Below are positions 53,628 through 62,725 of a DNA stretch of 64,000 bases, in pieces. The position numbers and the translations under genes are program-made. How positions within the stretch are numbered: position 1 is the stretch's first letter; each line of letters begins with the position of its first letter. Source of the DNA: Flectobacillus rivi (GTDB taxonomy: Bacteria > Bacteroidota > Bacteroidia > Cytophagales > Spirosomataceae); assembly GCF_030056655.1 (NCBI RefSeq), contig NZ_JASHIE010000001.1, positions 124,001 through 188,000 of the forward strand. Direction: 5' to 3'. The notes below the pieces were generated by a model. That model did not search any database and was not told the origin of the DNA. It saw only the letters and a program-made list of their open reading frames with translations.

Positions 53628-56198
53628 ATGAAAAACCTCCTTAAATCTCGAAACTACTATTTAAAAGAAATTCTTGCTTTTTTGTTTTTATTACTGGCAA
53701 TCTATTTCTTCAGACAACAACAATCAGACATTGTGCAGTCTATTGCTGTATTAAAAAATGCTGACCCAAATTACTTCCTTATAGGCTTATTAGTAACTGG
53801 TTTCTATATTCTTCTCAACGGTTTAATGTATGTATATGCTTTTCGAGCAGTACATAGCGCCATCTCTATAAAAGATGGGGTAAAACTATTTCTTAAACGC
53901 AACCTTATCAGTGTGTTTTTACCTGGAGGAGGTGTTACTTCTTTAGCTTTTTTCAACCAAGAAATTGAAAGAAAAGGAATTAGTAAAACTCGAATTAATT
54001 TTGCTTCCTATATCTATGCTGTTATAGGAATCGCCTCGCTTGCATTTGTGGCATTTCCCGTTTTGGTATATCTAGCAATAGTTCGTAGTTCCTCGGCTAG
54101 TTCGTGGATAGCCTTTGCGGGGATTGTTGGAATAGTGGTTTTATTGGTATGGGCTACATGGTCTTTTCTTGAAAAAGGATGGGTTTTCAAACAGTTAATT
54201 AAGATCAACCCACAGTTTGAAATGTTGGCAGAAGAAATCAATGTGGGGAATTTTTCAGTAAAAGAAATACTCTTAGTTTTACTATTTTCGATAGGCATAG
54301 AAATCACAGGAATGCTTCATCTTGGTATCGCCATGAAAGCCCTTGGCTTGTCTGCCAGCCTCGAAAGTTGTATTGCGGGCTACGTGATAGCTACCCTTTT
54401 TTATGTTATTTCACCATTTTTAAGAGGTTTGGGAGCCGTAGAAGTTTCCATGATTTTATTGATAACTTCTTATGGATTCAGTGAAACTCAAGCTATTTCT
54501 ATCACCATCCTTTACCGTGTGTTTGAGTTTTGGACACCTCTCATTGCAGGGATTGGTAGTTTTTTATTCAATCGAGGCAACATACTACTTCGGTTGCTTC
54601 CAGCCATACTTTTGGCGCTGTTAGGTTTGGTCAATATCATATCTGTTTTGACTCCTCCCCTAGTCGAGCGTCTCAAATTATTGGAAGATTTTATCCCCAT
54701 TGCCACTGTGCATTTATCCAATCTGGCCGTACTTATGTCAGGTATATCGCTGTTGGTATGTGCAGCATTTTTGATAAGGGGATTGCGAAATGCATGGTTT
54801 TTAGCACTAACCTTGAGCCTTATTTCTTTTGTCGGACATTTAACCAAAGCTATCGATTACGAAGAAGCTACCCTAGCGCTTTTTACAATGATTGTTTTAG
54901 TGATTACTCGCAAACAATATTATGTTAAAAGTGACCGAAAACTTCAAAACTTTGGCATTTTGTTAGCAAGTTCAGTTTTAGCCATGGTATTGGTGTATGG
55001 GGTAATTGGCTTTTACTTTTTGGATAAAAAAGAATTTGGCATCGACTTTTCCTTGAGTAATTCTATTGAAAATAGTGTAAGAAGCTTTTTTCTACTCGAA
55101 ACTACAGTTGCTCCTCTCACTCGTTTTGCCAAAGGCTTTATTCATTCTATCAATTTGTTGGGAAGTTTGTCGTTGGGTTTGTTGATTTATGCTTTTGTCA
55201 AACCTTATATTTTCCGCTATTCTTCAGATGAAGAAGAACAGGCGAAAGCACTTGAGTTATTAGCTAAGTATGGTCACACAGCCGACGATCATTTCAAGGT
55301 GGATGCTGATAAAACGTTCTTTTTCGGCACTAAAATCGAAGGATTTATTGCTTACAAAATCGCCTCTGGTTTTGCGATTGCTTTGGGCGAGCCTGTATGC
55401 GAAAATTCAACTGAAAGCATGCGAAAGTTGATTCATGAATTTGAAGTTTTTTGTAAAAGAAATAGCCTAAAAACGGCTTATTACAAAATAGATGAAAGCA
55501 AACTGCCTCTTTTTGAATCTTTTGGTAAAAAATCATTACCAATAGGTCAGGAAGCGATTGTAAACTTACAGACTTTCACGTTGGAAGGAAAAGACAAAAA
55601 GTCGTTAAGAAATGCCTTGAATGCTTTGGAAAAAAAGGGTTTTAAAACGGTCATTCACCAAGCACCCATTAAGGACGGGCTTTTACAAAAACTAAAACAC
55701 GTTTCAGATGACTGGCTACGTTCTTTAGACCGAAAAGAAATGGTTTTTTCCCAAGGCATGTTTAATTGGAATGAATTGAAAAATCAAACTATCATTACCA
55801 TTGAAAATAGTGATGAAAAAATTGTTTCATTCTTGAATATCATTCCCGATTACACTCCCAATGAAGGAACGTATGACTTGGTTAGAAAAACCGAAGATGC
55901 ACCCTCTGGCTCGATGGATGCGCTGATTATTGCTCTTATTTCCCAGTTAAAGGAACAAGGGTTGAGCGCCCTTAATATGGGTGTAGCTCCTATGTCGGGC
56001 ATTGATCAGCCCAAGGATTTTCCAGAATGGACGGTAAAATTTGCCTACGAAAAACTTCAGCAGTTTCGTCATTATCATGGATTGAGAGATTTTAAAGATA
56101 AGTTTAATCCAACTTGGGTCAATAAGTATTTGGCCTACGAAAATCATTATGATTTGATTAGCCTTCCTATGGCTTTAGGTAAAGTCATGAAACCATAG
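53628..56198 (+). CDS. mprF: Bifunctional lysylphosphatidylglycerol synthetase/flippase MprF
   Basis: MprF transfers an amino acid from aminoacyl-tRNA to phosphatidylglycerol and flips the product across the inner membrane, reducing negative surface charge. The 856-residue length matches full-length MprF. The N-terminal 510 residues carry the flippase with about 14 transmembrane helices (including FLPGGGVTSLAFFNQEIERKG and SPFLRGLGAVEVSMILL). The C-terminal DUF2156 synthase domain (about 550-850) has FFGTKIEGFIAYKIASG, GQEAIVNLQTFTLEGKDKKSLRNALN and LNMGVAPMSGI. The amino acid used cannot be read. The hydrolase gene just upstream completes a synthesis/removal pair. Confidence 0.92.
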   Translation: MKNLLKSRNYYLKEILAFLFLLLAIYFFRQQQSDIVQSIAVLKNADPNYFLIGLLVTGFYILLNGLMYVYAFRAVHSAISIKDGVKLFLKRNLISVFLPGGGVTSLAFFNQEIERKGISKTRINFASYIYAVIGIASLAFVAFPVLVYLAIVRSSSASSWIAFAGIVGIVVLLVWATWSFLEKGWVFKQLIKINPQFEMLAEEINVGNFSVKEILLVLLFSIGIEITGMLHLGIAMKALGLSASLESCIAGYVIATLFYVISPFLRGLGAVEVSMILLITSYGFSETQAISITILYRVFEFWTPLIAGIGSFLFNRGNILLRLLPAILLALLGLVNIISVLTPPLVERLKLLEDFIPIATVHLSNLAVLMSGISLLVCAAFLIRGLRNAWFLALTLSLISFVGHLTKAIDYEEATLALFTMIVLVITRKQYYVKSDRKLQNFGILLASSVLAMVLVYGVIGFYFLDKKEFGIDFSLSNSIENSVRSFFLLETTVAPLTRFAKGFIHSINLLGSLSLGLLIYAFVKPYIFRYSSDEEEQAKALELLAKYGHTADDHFKVDADKTFFFGTKIEGFIAYKIASGFAIALGEPVCENSTESMRKLIHEFEVFCKRNSLKTAYYKIDESKLPLFESFGKKSLPIGQEAIVNLQTFTLEGKDKKSLRNALNALEKKGFKTVIHQAPIKDGLLQKLKHVSDDWLRSLDRKEMVFSQGMFNWNELKNQTIITIENSDEKIVSFLNIIPDYTPNEGTYDLVRKTEDAPSGSMDALIIALISQLKEQGLSALNMGVAPMSGIDQPKDFPEWTVKFAYEKLQQFRHYHGLRDFKDKFNPTWVNKYLAYENHYDLISLPMALGKVMKP

Positions 56199-56202
56199 GT
56201 AT

Positions 56203-56275
56203 TAATGGTGAATCAGGACTGTGTGAAGGATTTCGAACTATTGCAGATTTGGGATTAGTACTGTACGAAGGTTGA
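56203..56275. repeat. Partial repeat family 2 element
   Basis: GGACTGTGTGAAGGATTTCG, then GCAGATTTGGGATTAGTACTG, then TACGAAGGTTGAG. These are lead-in and core words of family 2 without a clear opposing arm. Confidence 0.6.
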
Positions 56276-56296
56276 GCTTTGTCATTAAAATAAAAT

Positions 56297-56363
56297 TGGT
56301 GTAGTGGTAACTCTTGCAGTTACCGCATTCAAAATGGCAACCGCAAGGGTTGCACCTACACCC
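56297..56363. repeat. Imperfect inverted repeat with GGTAACTCTTGCAGTTACC core words
   Basis: The left arm (GGTGTAGTGGTAACTCTTGC) and the right arm (GCAAGGGTTGCACCTACACC) are inverse with mismatches around an AT-rich centre. It would fold in RNA from either strand. Confidence 0.6.
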
Positions 56364-56445
56364 AAAAAACTATGAATAAGAACTCTGTTGAACAAGATAA
56401 AAACCTTCATAAAGTACTAATGCTGAATTTTGATTTCGGAATTAT

Positions 56446-56472
56446 CTAGTCCGAGACTAAGTCTCGGACTAG
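56446..56472. repeat. 27-bp palindrome CTAGTCCGAGACT-A-AGTCTCGGACTAG
   Basis: Arms of 13 bases pair perfectly around one base. A related but diverged palindrome (TAGTTCAAGA...TCTTGAACTA, 56503-56528) follows 30 bp later, suggesting a small repeated element. Confidence 0.75.
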
Positions 56473-56502
56473 CTTTTGCCTCAGTTTAGAAACTGTATAA
56501 AA

Positions 56503-56528
56503 TAGTTCAAGACTAAATCTTGAACTAG
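56503..56528. repeat. Second palindrome related to 56446-56472
   Basis: TAGTTCAAGA and TCTTGAACTA flank a 5- to 6-base centre. The GTTCAAGACT / GTCCGAGACT similarity to the preceding palindrome suggests a common origin. Confidence 0.65.
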
Positions 56529-56713
56529 TAATCTCTCTTCCTAAATATCACATTTTTAAATACCTCCTCCCCCATCTTTTTGTGGAAAATTAGCCAATGC
56601 CTGTAGCATTTTATCCTATCATCCCTTGTCATTGAGTATAATTGATTTCATCCAACTTTTTATCGACAAGGTACAAGTAATTGTACTATACTTATGAATA
56701 AACCTAGTGTCAG

Positions 56714-59700
56714 ATGAAGAAACTTCTTCTTTTATTTATTCCGCTATTTGTCCTTTCCTCTTGTCGTAACAACGTGCCAGAAGAGTTAAAGGAGGAAATC
56801 GCTCAATTACCTGATGAACTTGATTACAACATGGATGTAAAGCCTATCCTTTCGGATAAGTGCTTTGCCTGTCATGGCCCTGATAAAAAGAAACAAAAGG
56901 CAGGTTTACGCCTCGACCTCGCCGAAGCTGCCTACGGAGATTTACCCGAAAACCCGGGCAAAGTAGCCATCGACCCAGGCGACCTCGACGATAGCGAATT
57001 GGTGCGTCGTATTCTTACGGCGAATCCCAAAGAAATCATGCCTACGCCCGAATCTCACCTTTCTTTAAGCAATAAAGAAAAAGCCGTTTTAATCAAATGG
57101 ATTAAAGATGGGGCTGAATACAAAGCACATTGGGCATTTGAAAAACCCGAAAAACCTCGTGTACCTTCGGTTGAAGGAAGTGATTGGATAAAAAATGAAA
57201 TCGATAATTTTGTTTTAGCCAAACTCGAAGCCAAGAAAATCAAACCGCAACCAGAAGCCGATAAAGAAACCCTTATTCGTAGGGTTTATTTAGACTTGAC
57301 GGGCTTGCCACCGAGCCTTGCCGATATTGATGCTTTTTTAGCAGATAAATCGCCCAATGCCTACGAAAAAGTAGTTGATAAATTGCTTGCTTCTCAGCAT
57401 TATGGTGAAAAACTAGCAACCGATTGGATGGATGTTTCTCGTTTTGCCGACTCACATGGCTATACGGTTGATAGAGTGCGAGATATGAGTCCGTTTCGGG
57501 ATTGGGTAATTAAGGCATTTAACCAAAATTTGCCTTATGACCAGTTCATCAAATATCAATTGGCAGGAGATTTGTTGCCTAATGCTACTTTAGACCAAAA
57601 AATTGCTACAGGATTTTTACGCAATCACCAGCAAAATATGGAAGGAGGTATTGTTGAGGAAGAATTTCGAGTGGAATACGTCGTGGACAGAACCAATACG
57701 CTTGGAACAGCCTTTTTGGGCATGACCCTCGAATGTTCTAAATGCCATGACCATAAATACGACCCTCTTTCGCAGAAAAACTACTACCAATTATTCAGCT
57801 TCTTCAATAATGTAAACGAAGCTGGACAAATTTCTTGGGATGATGCCTTGCCTGTACCAACCTTGCAATTACCTACCGCCAAACAACAGCAAATTATCAA
57901 ATACATTCAAACAAAACTAAAGGCTGTAGAACAAAACCCAAGTTATCCAGCTAAAATCAATGCAGAGTTTAATCAATGGATTAACAGCGGACAATACCAA
58001 AAAGATTTAACAAATAAACCTGACACTGTTGCCTTACAAGGGCATTATACTTTCGACGACGCATTAGTCAACCTACGCAACAAAAAACATCAGCCCAAAA
58101 TGGCAAGAGATGTAGGGGGTACCGATAAAGATAAACCTACTTTTGTGGCAGGAAAATACGGTAAAGGACTTTGGATGGAAGGCGACCTTTGGTTTGATAC
58201 GCAAGGCGTTGGAGCTTTTCATCGCTACGAGCCTTTTACGGTATCTATTTGGGTAAATATTCCGAAGGAGTTGAAAGAAGGAGTCATCCTACATCGGGGT
58301 GTTTCGGGGCTTTTGTATGGTTTTAGAGGCTATCATTTGCAGGTAAAAAACAACAAACTCGAATTTAATTTGGCTCGTACCGCCCCAGACAATGCCATTA
58401 TAGTCCATACCAAAAACGACGTTCCCAAAAACCAATGGATTCATTTGGCGATTAGTTATGATGGTTCATCTTTGGCAAAAGGAGCGAAAATTTATGTTAA
58501 TGGGCAAGCTATGTCACTTAATATAATGACCGATAATCTCACCAGAGATATTGTATTTTTTGACCATTTATACAAAGTACAACCTACCTTGCAAGTGGGT
58601 GCTTGGGGTAGAGGCTTAGGGTTTAAAAATGGAAAAGTGGACGAACTGAAAATATACAATCGTCTGTTAACGCCGCATGAAATCAGTATTTTAGCCGAAA
58701 AAACCACATGGAATTCCCTGCTTTCAAAGCCATTTAATACCTTGAATGAGGTAGAAAAAAATGCGCTCAAAGGCTATTTTATAGCAGCAAAATCGCCTAC
58801 AGCCAAACAATGGCTCAAAGAAATGACAGCGTATCGTAAAGCTCAAAATGATAGTGCTGAAAAAATTCGGGAGTACATGGTTATGAAAGAAATGCCTAAA
58901 CCCCGACAAGCCTATATTTTGGAAAGAGGCTTGTACGATAGTCATGGCGAAAAAGTTTTTCCGAATACACCTGAAAGCATTTTACCATTTAAAGAAAAAT
59001 TTGTTAAAAACCGCATTGGGTTAGCCGATTGGTTGGTTGATGAAGACCATCCACTTACGGCACGTGTAGCGGTAAATCGCTATTGGCAAATGCTTTTTGG
59101 CATTGGTATTGTTAAAACCACCGAAGACTTTGGCAACCAAGGAGAATTGCCCGTCAATAAAGATTTACTCGATTATTTGGCGGTTGATTTTAGAGAAAAT
59201 CAATGGAATGTAAAAGCTCTTTTACGTAAAATTGTTCTTTCAGCAACTTATCGACAAAGCTCAAAAGCCAGTAAGGAACTCCTCACCACCGACCCCGACA
59301 ATCGACTGATGGCACGTGGCCCAGCCAATCGCCTTACCGCCGAAATGATAAGAGATAATGCACTGGTAGCAAGTGGTTTATTTAAAAATGAAATAGGTGG
59401 AAAAAGCATCAAACCGTATCAGCCAGAAGGACTTTGGGCTATCAATGGAGATACGTATTTACCCGACTCGACAAACGATATTTACAAAAGAAGTTTGTAT
59501 ATGCTTATCAAGCGTTCTGTACCACATCCTACTTTAGCGACGTTCGATGCCACTGCGAGGGCTTCTTGTACCGTAAGACGACAAAAAACGAGTACACCAT
59601 TGCAGGCATTAACTTTAATGAACGACCCTACTTTTATTGAAGCGTGTAAAGTGATGGGACAAAACATGGTAAAAGAAGGCAATACGCCTGCGGCATTAGT

Positions 59701-59935
59701 GCATGTTTTTAGGAAAATTACGGGTCGTAAACCAATTCCAGCAGAATTAACCTTGCTTTTACAACAGCAAAAAGCTTTGTATCAAAAGTTTAAAGCAAAT
59801 CCGAAAAAGAAAGACAGTTGGCTCAATACAGGACTTTATCGAATAGACCGTAGCTTAGACCAAGATTGGATTGCGGCCAATACCATTGTTGCCAATACCA
59901 TTCTAAACTCCGACGCATCTATTACTAAAAGATAA
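56714..59935 (+). CDS. PSCyt1-DUF1549-LamG-DUF1553 haem lipoprotein (planctomycete-type)
   Basis: This is a 1073-residue exported lipoprotein (signal LLFIPLFVLSSC). In order it has a planctomycete-type cytochrome c domain with CFACHGP (Cys50, Cys53, His54), then DUF1549 (about 155-360), with a further CSKCHDHKYDP motif at its end. A LamG/concanavalin-like sugar-binding domain follows (about 450-650, ALQGHYTFDDALVN onward). The C-terminal DUF1553 (about 760-1020) has NRYWQMLFGIGIVKTTEDFGNQG and RRQKTSTPLQALTLMNDPTF. Such proteins are abundant in Planctomycetes and Verrucomicrobia and are uncharacterised biochemically. It starts the four-gene run with the DUF1501 gene. Confidence 0.9.
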   Translation: MKKLLLLFIPLFVLSSCRNNVPEELKEEIAQLPDELDYNMDVKPILSDKCFACHGPDKKKQKAGLRLDLAEAAYGDLPENPGKVAIDPGDLDDSELVRRILTANPKEIMPTPESHLSLSNKEKAVLIKWIKDGAEYKAHWAFEKPEKPRVPSVEGSDWIKNEIDNFVLAKLEAKKIKPQPEADKETLIRRVYLDLTGLPPSLADIDAFLADKSPNAYEKVVDKLLASQHYGEKLATDWMDVSRFADSHGYTVDRVRDMSPFRDWVIKAFNQNLPYDQFIKYQLAGDLLPNATLDQKIATGFLRNHQQNMEGGIVEEEFRVEYVVDRTNTLGTAFLGMTLECSKCHDHKYDPLSQKNYYQLFSFFNNVNEAGQISWDDALPVPTLQLPTAKQQQIIKYIQTKLKAVEQNPSYPAKINAEFNQWINSGQYQKDLTNKPDTVALQGHYTFDDALVNLRNKKHQPKMARDVGGTDKDKPTFVAGKYGKGLWMEGDLWFDTQGVGAFHRYEPFTVSIWVNIPKELKEGVILHRGVSGLLYGFRGYHLQVKNNKLEFNLARTAPDNAIIVHTKNDVPKNQWIHLAISYDGSSLAKGAKIYVNGQAMSLNIMTDNLTRDIVFFDHLYKVQPTLQVGAWGRGLGFKNGKVDELKIYNRLLTPHEISILAEKTTWNSLLSKPFNTLNEVEKNALKGYFIAAKSPTAKQWLKEMTAYRKAQNDSAEKIREYMVMKEMPKPRQAYILERGLYDSHGEKVFPNTPESILPFKEKFVKNRIGLADWLVDEDHPLTARVAVNRYWQMLFGIGIVKTTEDFGNQGELPVNKDLLDYLAVDFRENQWNVKALLRKIVLSATYRQSSKASKELLTTDPDNRLMARGPANRLTAEMIRDNALVASGLFKNEIGGKSIKPYQPEGLWAINGDTYLPDSTNDIYKRSLYMLIKRSVPHPTLATFDATARASCTVRRQKTSTPLQALTLMNDPTFIEACKVMGQNMVKEGNTPAALVHVFRKITGRKPIPAELTLLLQQQKALYQKFKANPKKKDSWLNTGLYRIDRSLDQDWIAANTIVANTILNSDASITKR

Positions 59936-59938
59936 TCA

Positions 59939-60035
59939 TCGGATTGCGGATTTGGGATTACGGATTTCGGAATAAAATTTATTTATCAATGAAATAAAAT
60001 CATATATCCGAAATCAAAAATCCCAAATCCGATAT
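59939..60035. repeat. Dispersed repeat family 2, copy E
   Basis: CGGATTGCGGATTTGGGATT (59940 on) with ACGGATTTCGGAAT opposes ATCCGAAATC and AAATCCCAAATCCGAT (60006-60033) across an AT-rich spacer. It is followed by family 3 words CATTCACAACTCACCAATTC. It lies inside a same-strand gene run, so it is not only found at operon ends. Confidence 0.75.
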
Positions 60036-60078
60036 AAAAAATCACTCATTCACAACTCACCAATTCACAATTAAACAG

Positions 60079-61584
60079 ATGGCACATCAGCATGATGAGG
60101 AATTTCGCCTACATGGAGGCGAGTTTGATGAACTCAATCGGAAGTACGATAGAAGACGTTTTTTAACCAAAACATCATTAGGACTTGGTGCTTTGGCACT
60201 TGGTGGATTATGGGCTGGCTCTAGTATGTTGGCAAATTCTACCAAAAAATCAGGCACACAGAGCATCGAAGAAGATATATTGGCAGCTTTACCTCATTTT
60301 GCTCCAAAAGCCAAACGTGTTGTATATTTATTTATGAGTGGCGGGCCTTCTCAATTTGAAACTTTTGATTACAAACCCAAATTATACAAAATGCTTGGGC
60401 AAGACCTGCCCGATTCGGTGCGAGGTAGCCAACGCTTGACGGGCATGAGTGCCAGCCAAAGCCGCTTTCCTATTGCTCCTTCTTTGTACAAATTCAATGC
60501 ACATGGGCAAAGCAACACCATGATTTCGGAATTGTTGCCCCATACAGCCAAAGTCGTAGATGAACTGTGTATCATCAAGTCGATGTACACCGAGCATATC
60601 AACCACGACCCGGCGATTACGTTTTTTCAAACAGGACACCAATTGCCCGGTCGTCCCTCGATTGGCTCTTGGGTGAGCTATGGCTTAGGTTCTGATAACC
60701 AAAATTTACCCTCATTCATTGTATTGGTTACAAAAAATGGCGGTGGACAACCCTTGTATGCTCGTCTTTGGGGCAATGGTTTTTTACCAACTAAACACCA
60801 AGGCGTACAATTTAGAAATGGCAAAGACCCCGTTTTGTACCTCAATAATCCCGAAAATTATGATGGTGCCGACCGTCGTGAGATGCTTAATTATTTGAAC
60901 AAACTCAACGGCCTTCAAGCTGATTATTATGGCGACCCAGAAGTAGATGCCAAATTGGCTCAATATGAAATGGCGTTTCGTATGCAAACGTCTATTCCCG
61001 AAGTAATGGACATGAGCGATGAACCAGACGAAGTATTTGAACTGTATGGAAAAGATTCACGAGAAGCAGGTACGTTTGCAGCTAACTGCCTCATGGCAAG
61101 AAAATTACTAGAAAAAGATGTCAAGTTTGTACAGCTCTATCACCAAGATTGGGACCATCATGCTGCTTTGCCTAATGGGATTCAAACCCAATGCCAGAAG
61201 GTTGACCAAGGCTGTGCCGCCCTCATTACCGACCTCAAACGTAGGGGCTTATTAGAAGATACACTAGTTATTTGGGGAGGAGAATTTGGAAGGACGGTTT
61301 ACTCGCAAGGAAAACTTTCGCCTGAAAATTATGGTCGTGACCATCACCCCAGAGCCTTTAGTATGTGGATGGCCGGAGCAGGCGTAAAAGCTGGAATAAG
61401 CTACGGCGAAACTGATGATTTTAGTTATAATATCGTCAAAGACCCTGTACATGTACACGATTTTCAGGCTACTTTGATGCACTTGCTTGGGATAGACCAC
61501 GAAAGATTTACCTTCAAAACACAAGGACGTAGGTATAGATTGACCGACCTAAGTGGAAAAGTAGTAAAAGATATTTTAGCCTAA
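60079..61584 (+). CDS. DUF1501 protein, Tat-exported, alkaline-phosphatase/sulfatase-like fold
   Basis: This is a 501-residue protein with a twin-arginine signal (YDRRRFLTKTSLGLGALALG, about residues 25-45), so it is exported folded. The body is DUF1501, related to the alkaline phosphatase/sulfatase superfamily. It includes YLFMSGGPSQFETFDYKP, GQDLPDSVRGSQRL and the late VIWGGEFGRTVYSQGKLSPENYGRDHHPRAF with candidate metal His/Asp residues. No sulfatase CxPxR cysteine is seen. DUF1501 and DUF1553 genes are habitual neighbours; the enzymatic role is unknown. It is 26 bp upstream of the propeller gene. Confidence 0.9.
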   Translation: MAHQHDEEFRLHGGEFDELNRKYDRRRFLTKTSLGLGALALGGLWAGSSMLANSTKKSGTQSIEEDILAALPHFAPKAKRVVYLFMSGGPSQFETFDYKPKLYKMLGQDLPDSVRGSQRLTGMSASQSRFPIAPSLYKFNAHGQSNTMISELLPHTAKVVDELCIIKSMYTEHINHDPAITFFQTGHQLPGRPSIGSWVSYGLGSDNQNLPSFIVLVTKNGGGQPLYARLWGNGFLPTKHQGVQFRNGKDPVLYLNNPENYDGADRREMLNYLNKLNGLQADYYGDPEVDAKLAQYEMAFRMQTSIPEVMDMSDEPDEVFELYGKDSREAGTFAANCLMARKLLEKDVKFVQLYHQDWDHHAALPNGIQTQCQKVDQGCAALITDLKRRGLLEDTLVIWGGEFGRTVYSQGKLSPENYGRDHHPRAFSMWMAGAGVKAGISYGETDDFSYNIVKDPVHVHDFQATLMHLLGIDHERFTFKTQGRRYRLTDLSGKVVKDILA

Positions 61585-61610
61585 AACCAAGCTTATCCAT
61601 TTTATAGACT

Positions 61611-62720
61611 ATGAATTATAATAGAAGAAATTTTCTTAAAAATACAGGTATGACCGCTGCTGTAGGTGTATTAGCTACAGCTAAACAGCCTGCTTTAGCT
61701 CATACCAAACCCGACGATTTGACCATTGGGCACAACAATTTTAGATATAAAGTTGACAAAGGATGGGCCAAACTTACGGTCAATCGTACACCCTTGTTCA
61801 ACTGTCATGAAATGATACAAGACCAAAAAGGTCGCTTGATTATGGTTGGCGACCACGTGGCAAATAATATTTTGATTTTTGACAAATCTGGCAAATTATT
61901 GGATAGCTGGACTTTAGCATTTCCAGGGGCACATGGTTTGAGTTTGAGTAAAGAAGGTTCAGAAGATTTTTTGATTATTACAGACTGTGGTTGGTACCAA
62001 GACCGTAACGGTCAATGGAATCGCCAAGCAGGGCAAGTTATCAAAACCGATACCAACGGAAGGCTGATGTTTGCCATTGGGCATCCTCGCACTATTGGCA
62101 TATACAAAGACGACGAGCCTTTTATGCCTACCGAAACCGCCGTAGCTCCCAATGGCGATATTTATGTAGCCGATGGCTATGGCAGCGATTATATTATTCA
62201 ATACGATAGCAAAGGAAAATATATTCGTCATTTTGGAGGCAAACACAACGCCAACCCTGAGCATAATTTAGTCAATGCACACGGCGTATCTATCGACCTC
62301 AGAGACCCACGCAACCCCAAAGTGGTTTGTTCGTCCAGAGAAGAAAATTGCTTTAAATTCTTTACACTTGAGGGCAAATATTTGTATAAAGTAGATTTGC
62401 CAGGAATGTATGTTTGCCGTGCGGTATTTCATCAAGAAAACCTTTATGCAGGCGTTTGCTGGAGTAAAGATAAAGAGGGAAAACAAAATTGGGGCGATTC
62501 TGGCTTTGTCACGATATTAGACAAAAATAATAAAGTGGTGAGTAACCCCGGAGGTAATGCCCCTGTGTATCAGAATGGTGTGCTACTTCCAACGCTTGCG
62601 ACAAGCAACCCTATTTTCAACCACGGGCATGACGTTTGCATCGACGAAGACGAAAACATCTACGTTTGTCAATGGAACGCCAATCATACCGCACCAATCA
62701 AACTAACCCGAACGGTCTAA
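61611..62720 (+). CDS. NHL-type beta-propeller protein with Tat-like signal
   Basis: This is a 369-residue exported protein. The signal (YNRRNFLKNTGMTAAVGVLATA) carries a twin arginine. The body has six-bladed propeller repeats of the NHL/SMP-30-like type: GRLIMVGDHVANNILIFDKSGKLLDSW, AVAPNGDIYVADGYGSDYIIQYDSKGKYIRHFGG and VCIDEDENIYVCQWN. This fold can bind ligands or catalyse lactone or peptidyl reactions; no active site is evident. It is 26 bp after DUF1501 and 5 bp before the cytochrome gene, so these three are surely one operon. Confidence 0.9.
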   Translation: MNYNRRNFLKNTGMTAAVGVLATAKQPALAHTKPDDLTIGHNNFRYKVDKGWAKLTVNRTPLFNCHEMIQDQKGRLIMVGDHVANNILIFDKSGKLLDSWTLAFPGAHGLSLSKEGSEDFLIITDCGWYQDRNGQWNRQAGQVIKTDTNGRLMFAIGHPRTIGIYKDDEPFMPTETAVAPNGDIYVADGYGSDYIIQYDSKGKYIRHFGGKHNANPEHNLVNAHGVSIDLRDPRNPKVVCSSREENCFKFFTLEGKYLYKVDLPGMYVCRAVFHQENLYAGVCWSKDKEGKQNWGDSGFVTILDKNNKVVSNPGGNAPVYQNGVLLPTLATSNPIFNHGHDVCIDEDENIYVCQWNANHTAPIKLTRTV

Positions 62721-62725
62721 TACAA

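Larger units (their letters stand above)
56199..56713. other. 515-bp gene-free region with several inverted repeats
   Basis: The region contains a family 2 remnant (56203-56275), a GGTGTAG...CTACACC inverted repeat (56297-56363), and two small palindromes (56446-56472 and 56503-56528). The last 180 bp before the DUF1553 gene has no structure I recognise and presumably carries its promoter. Confidence 0.6.

Noticed and set aside
4536..60073. CRISPR array
   Set aside because: The repeats are inverted, variable and scattered, without regular spacers or cas genes.
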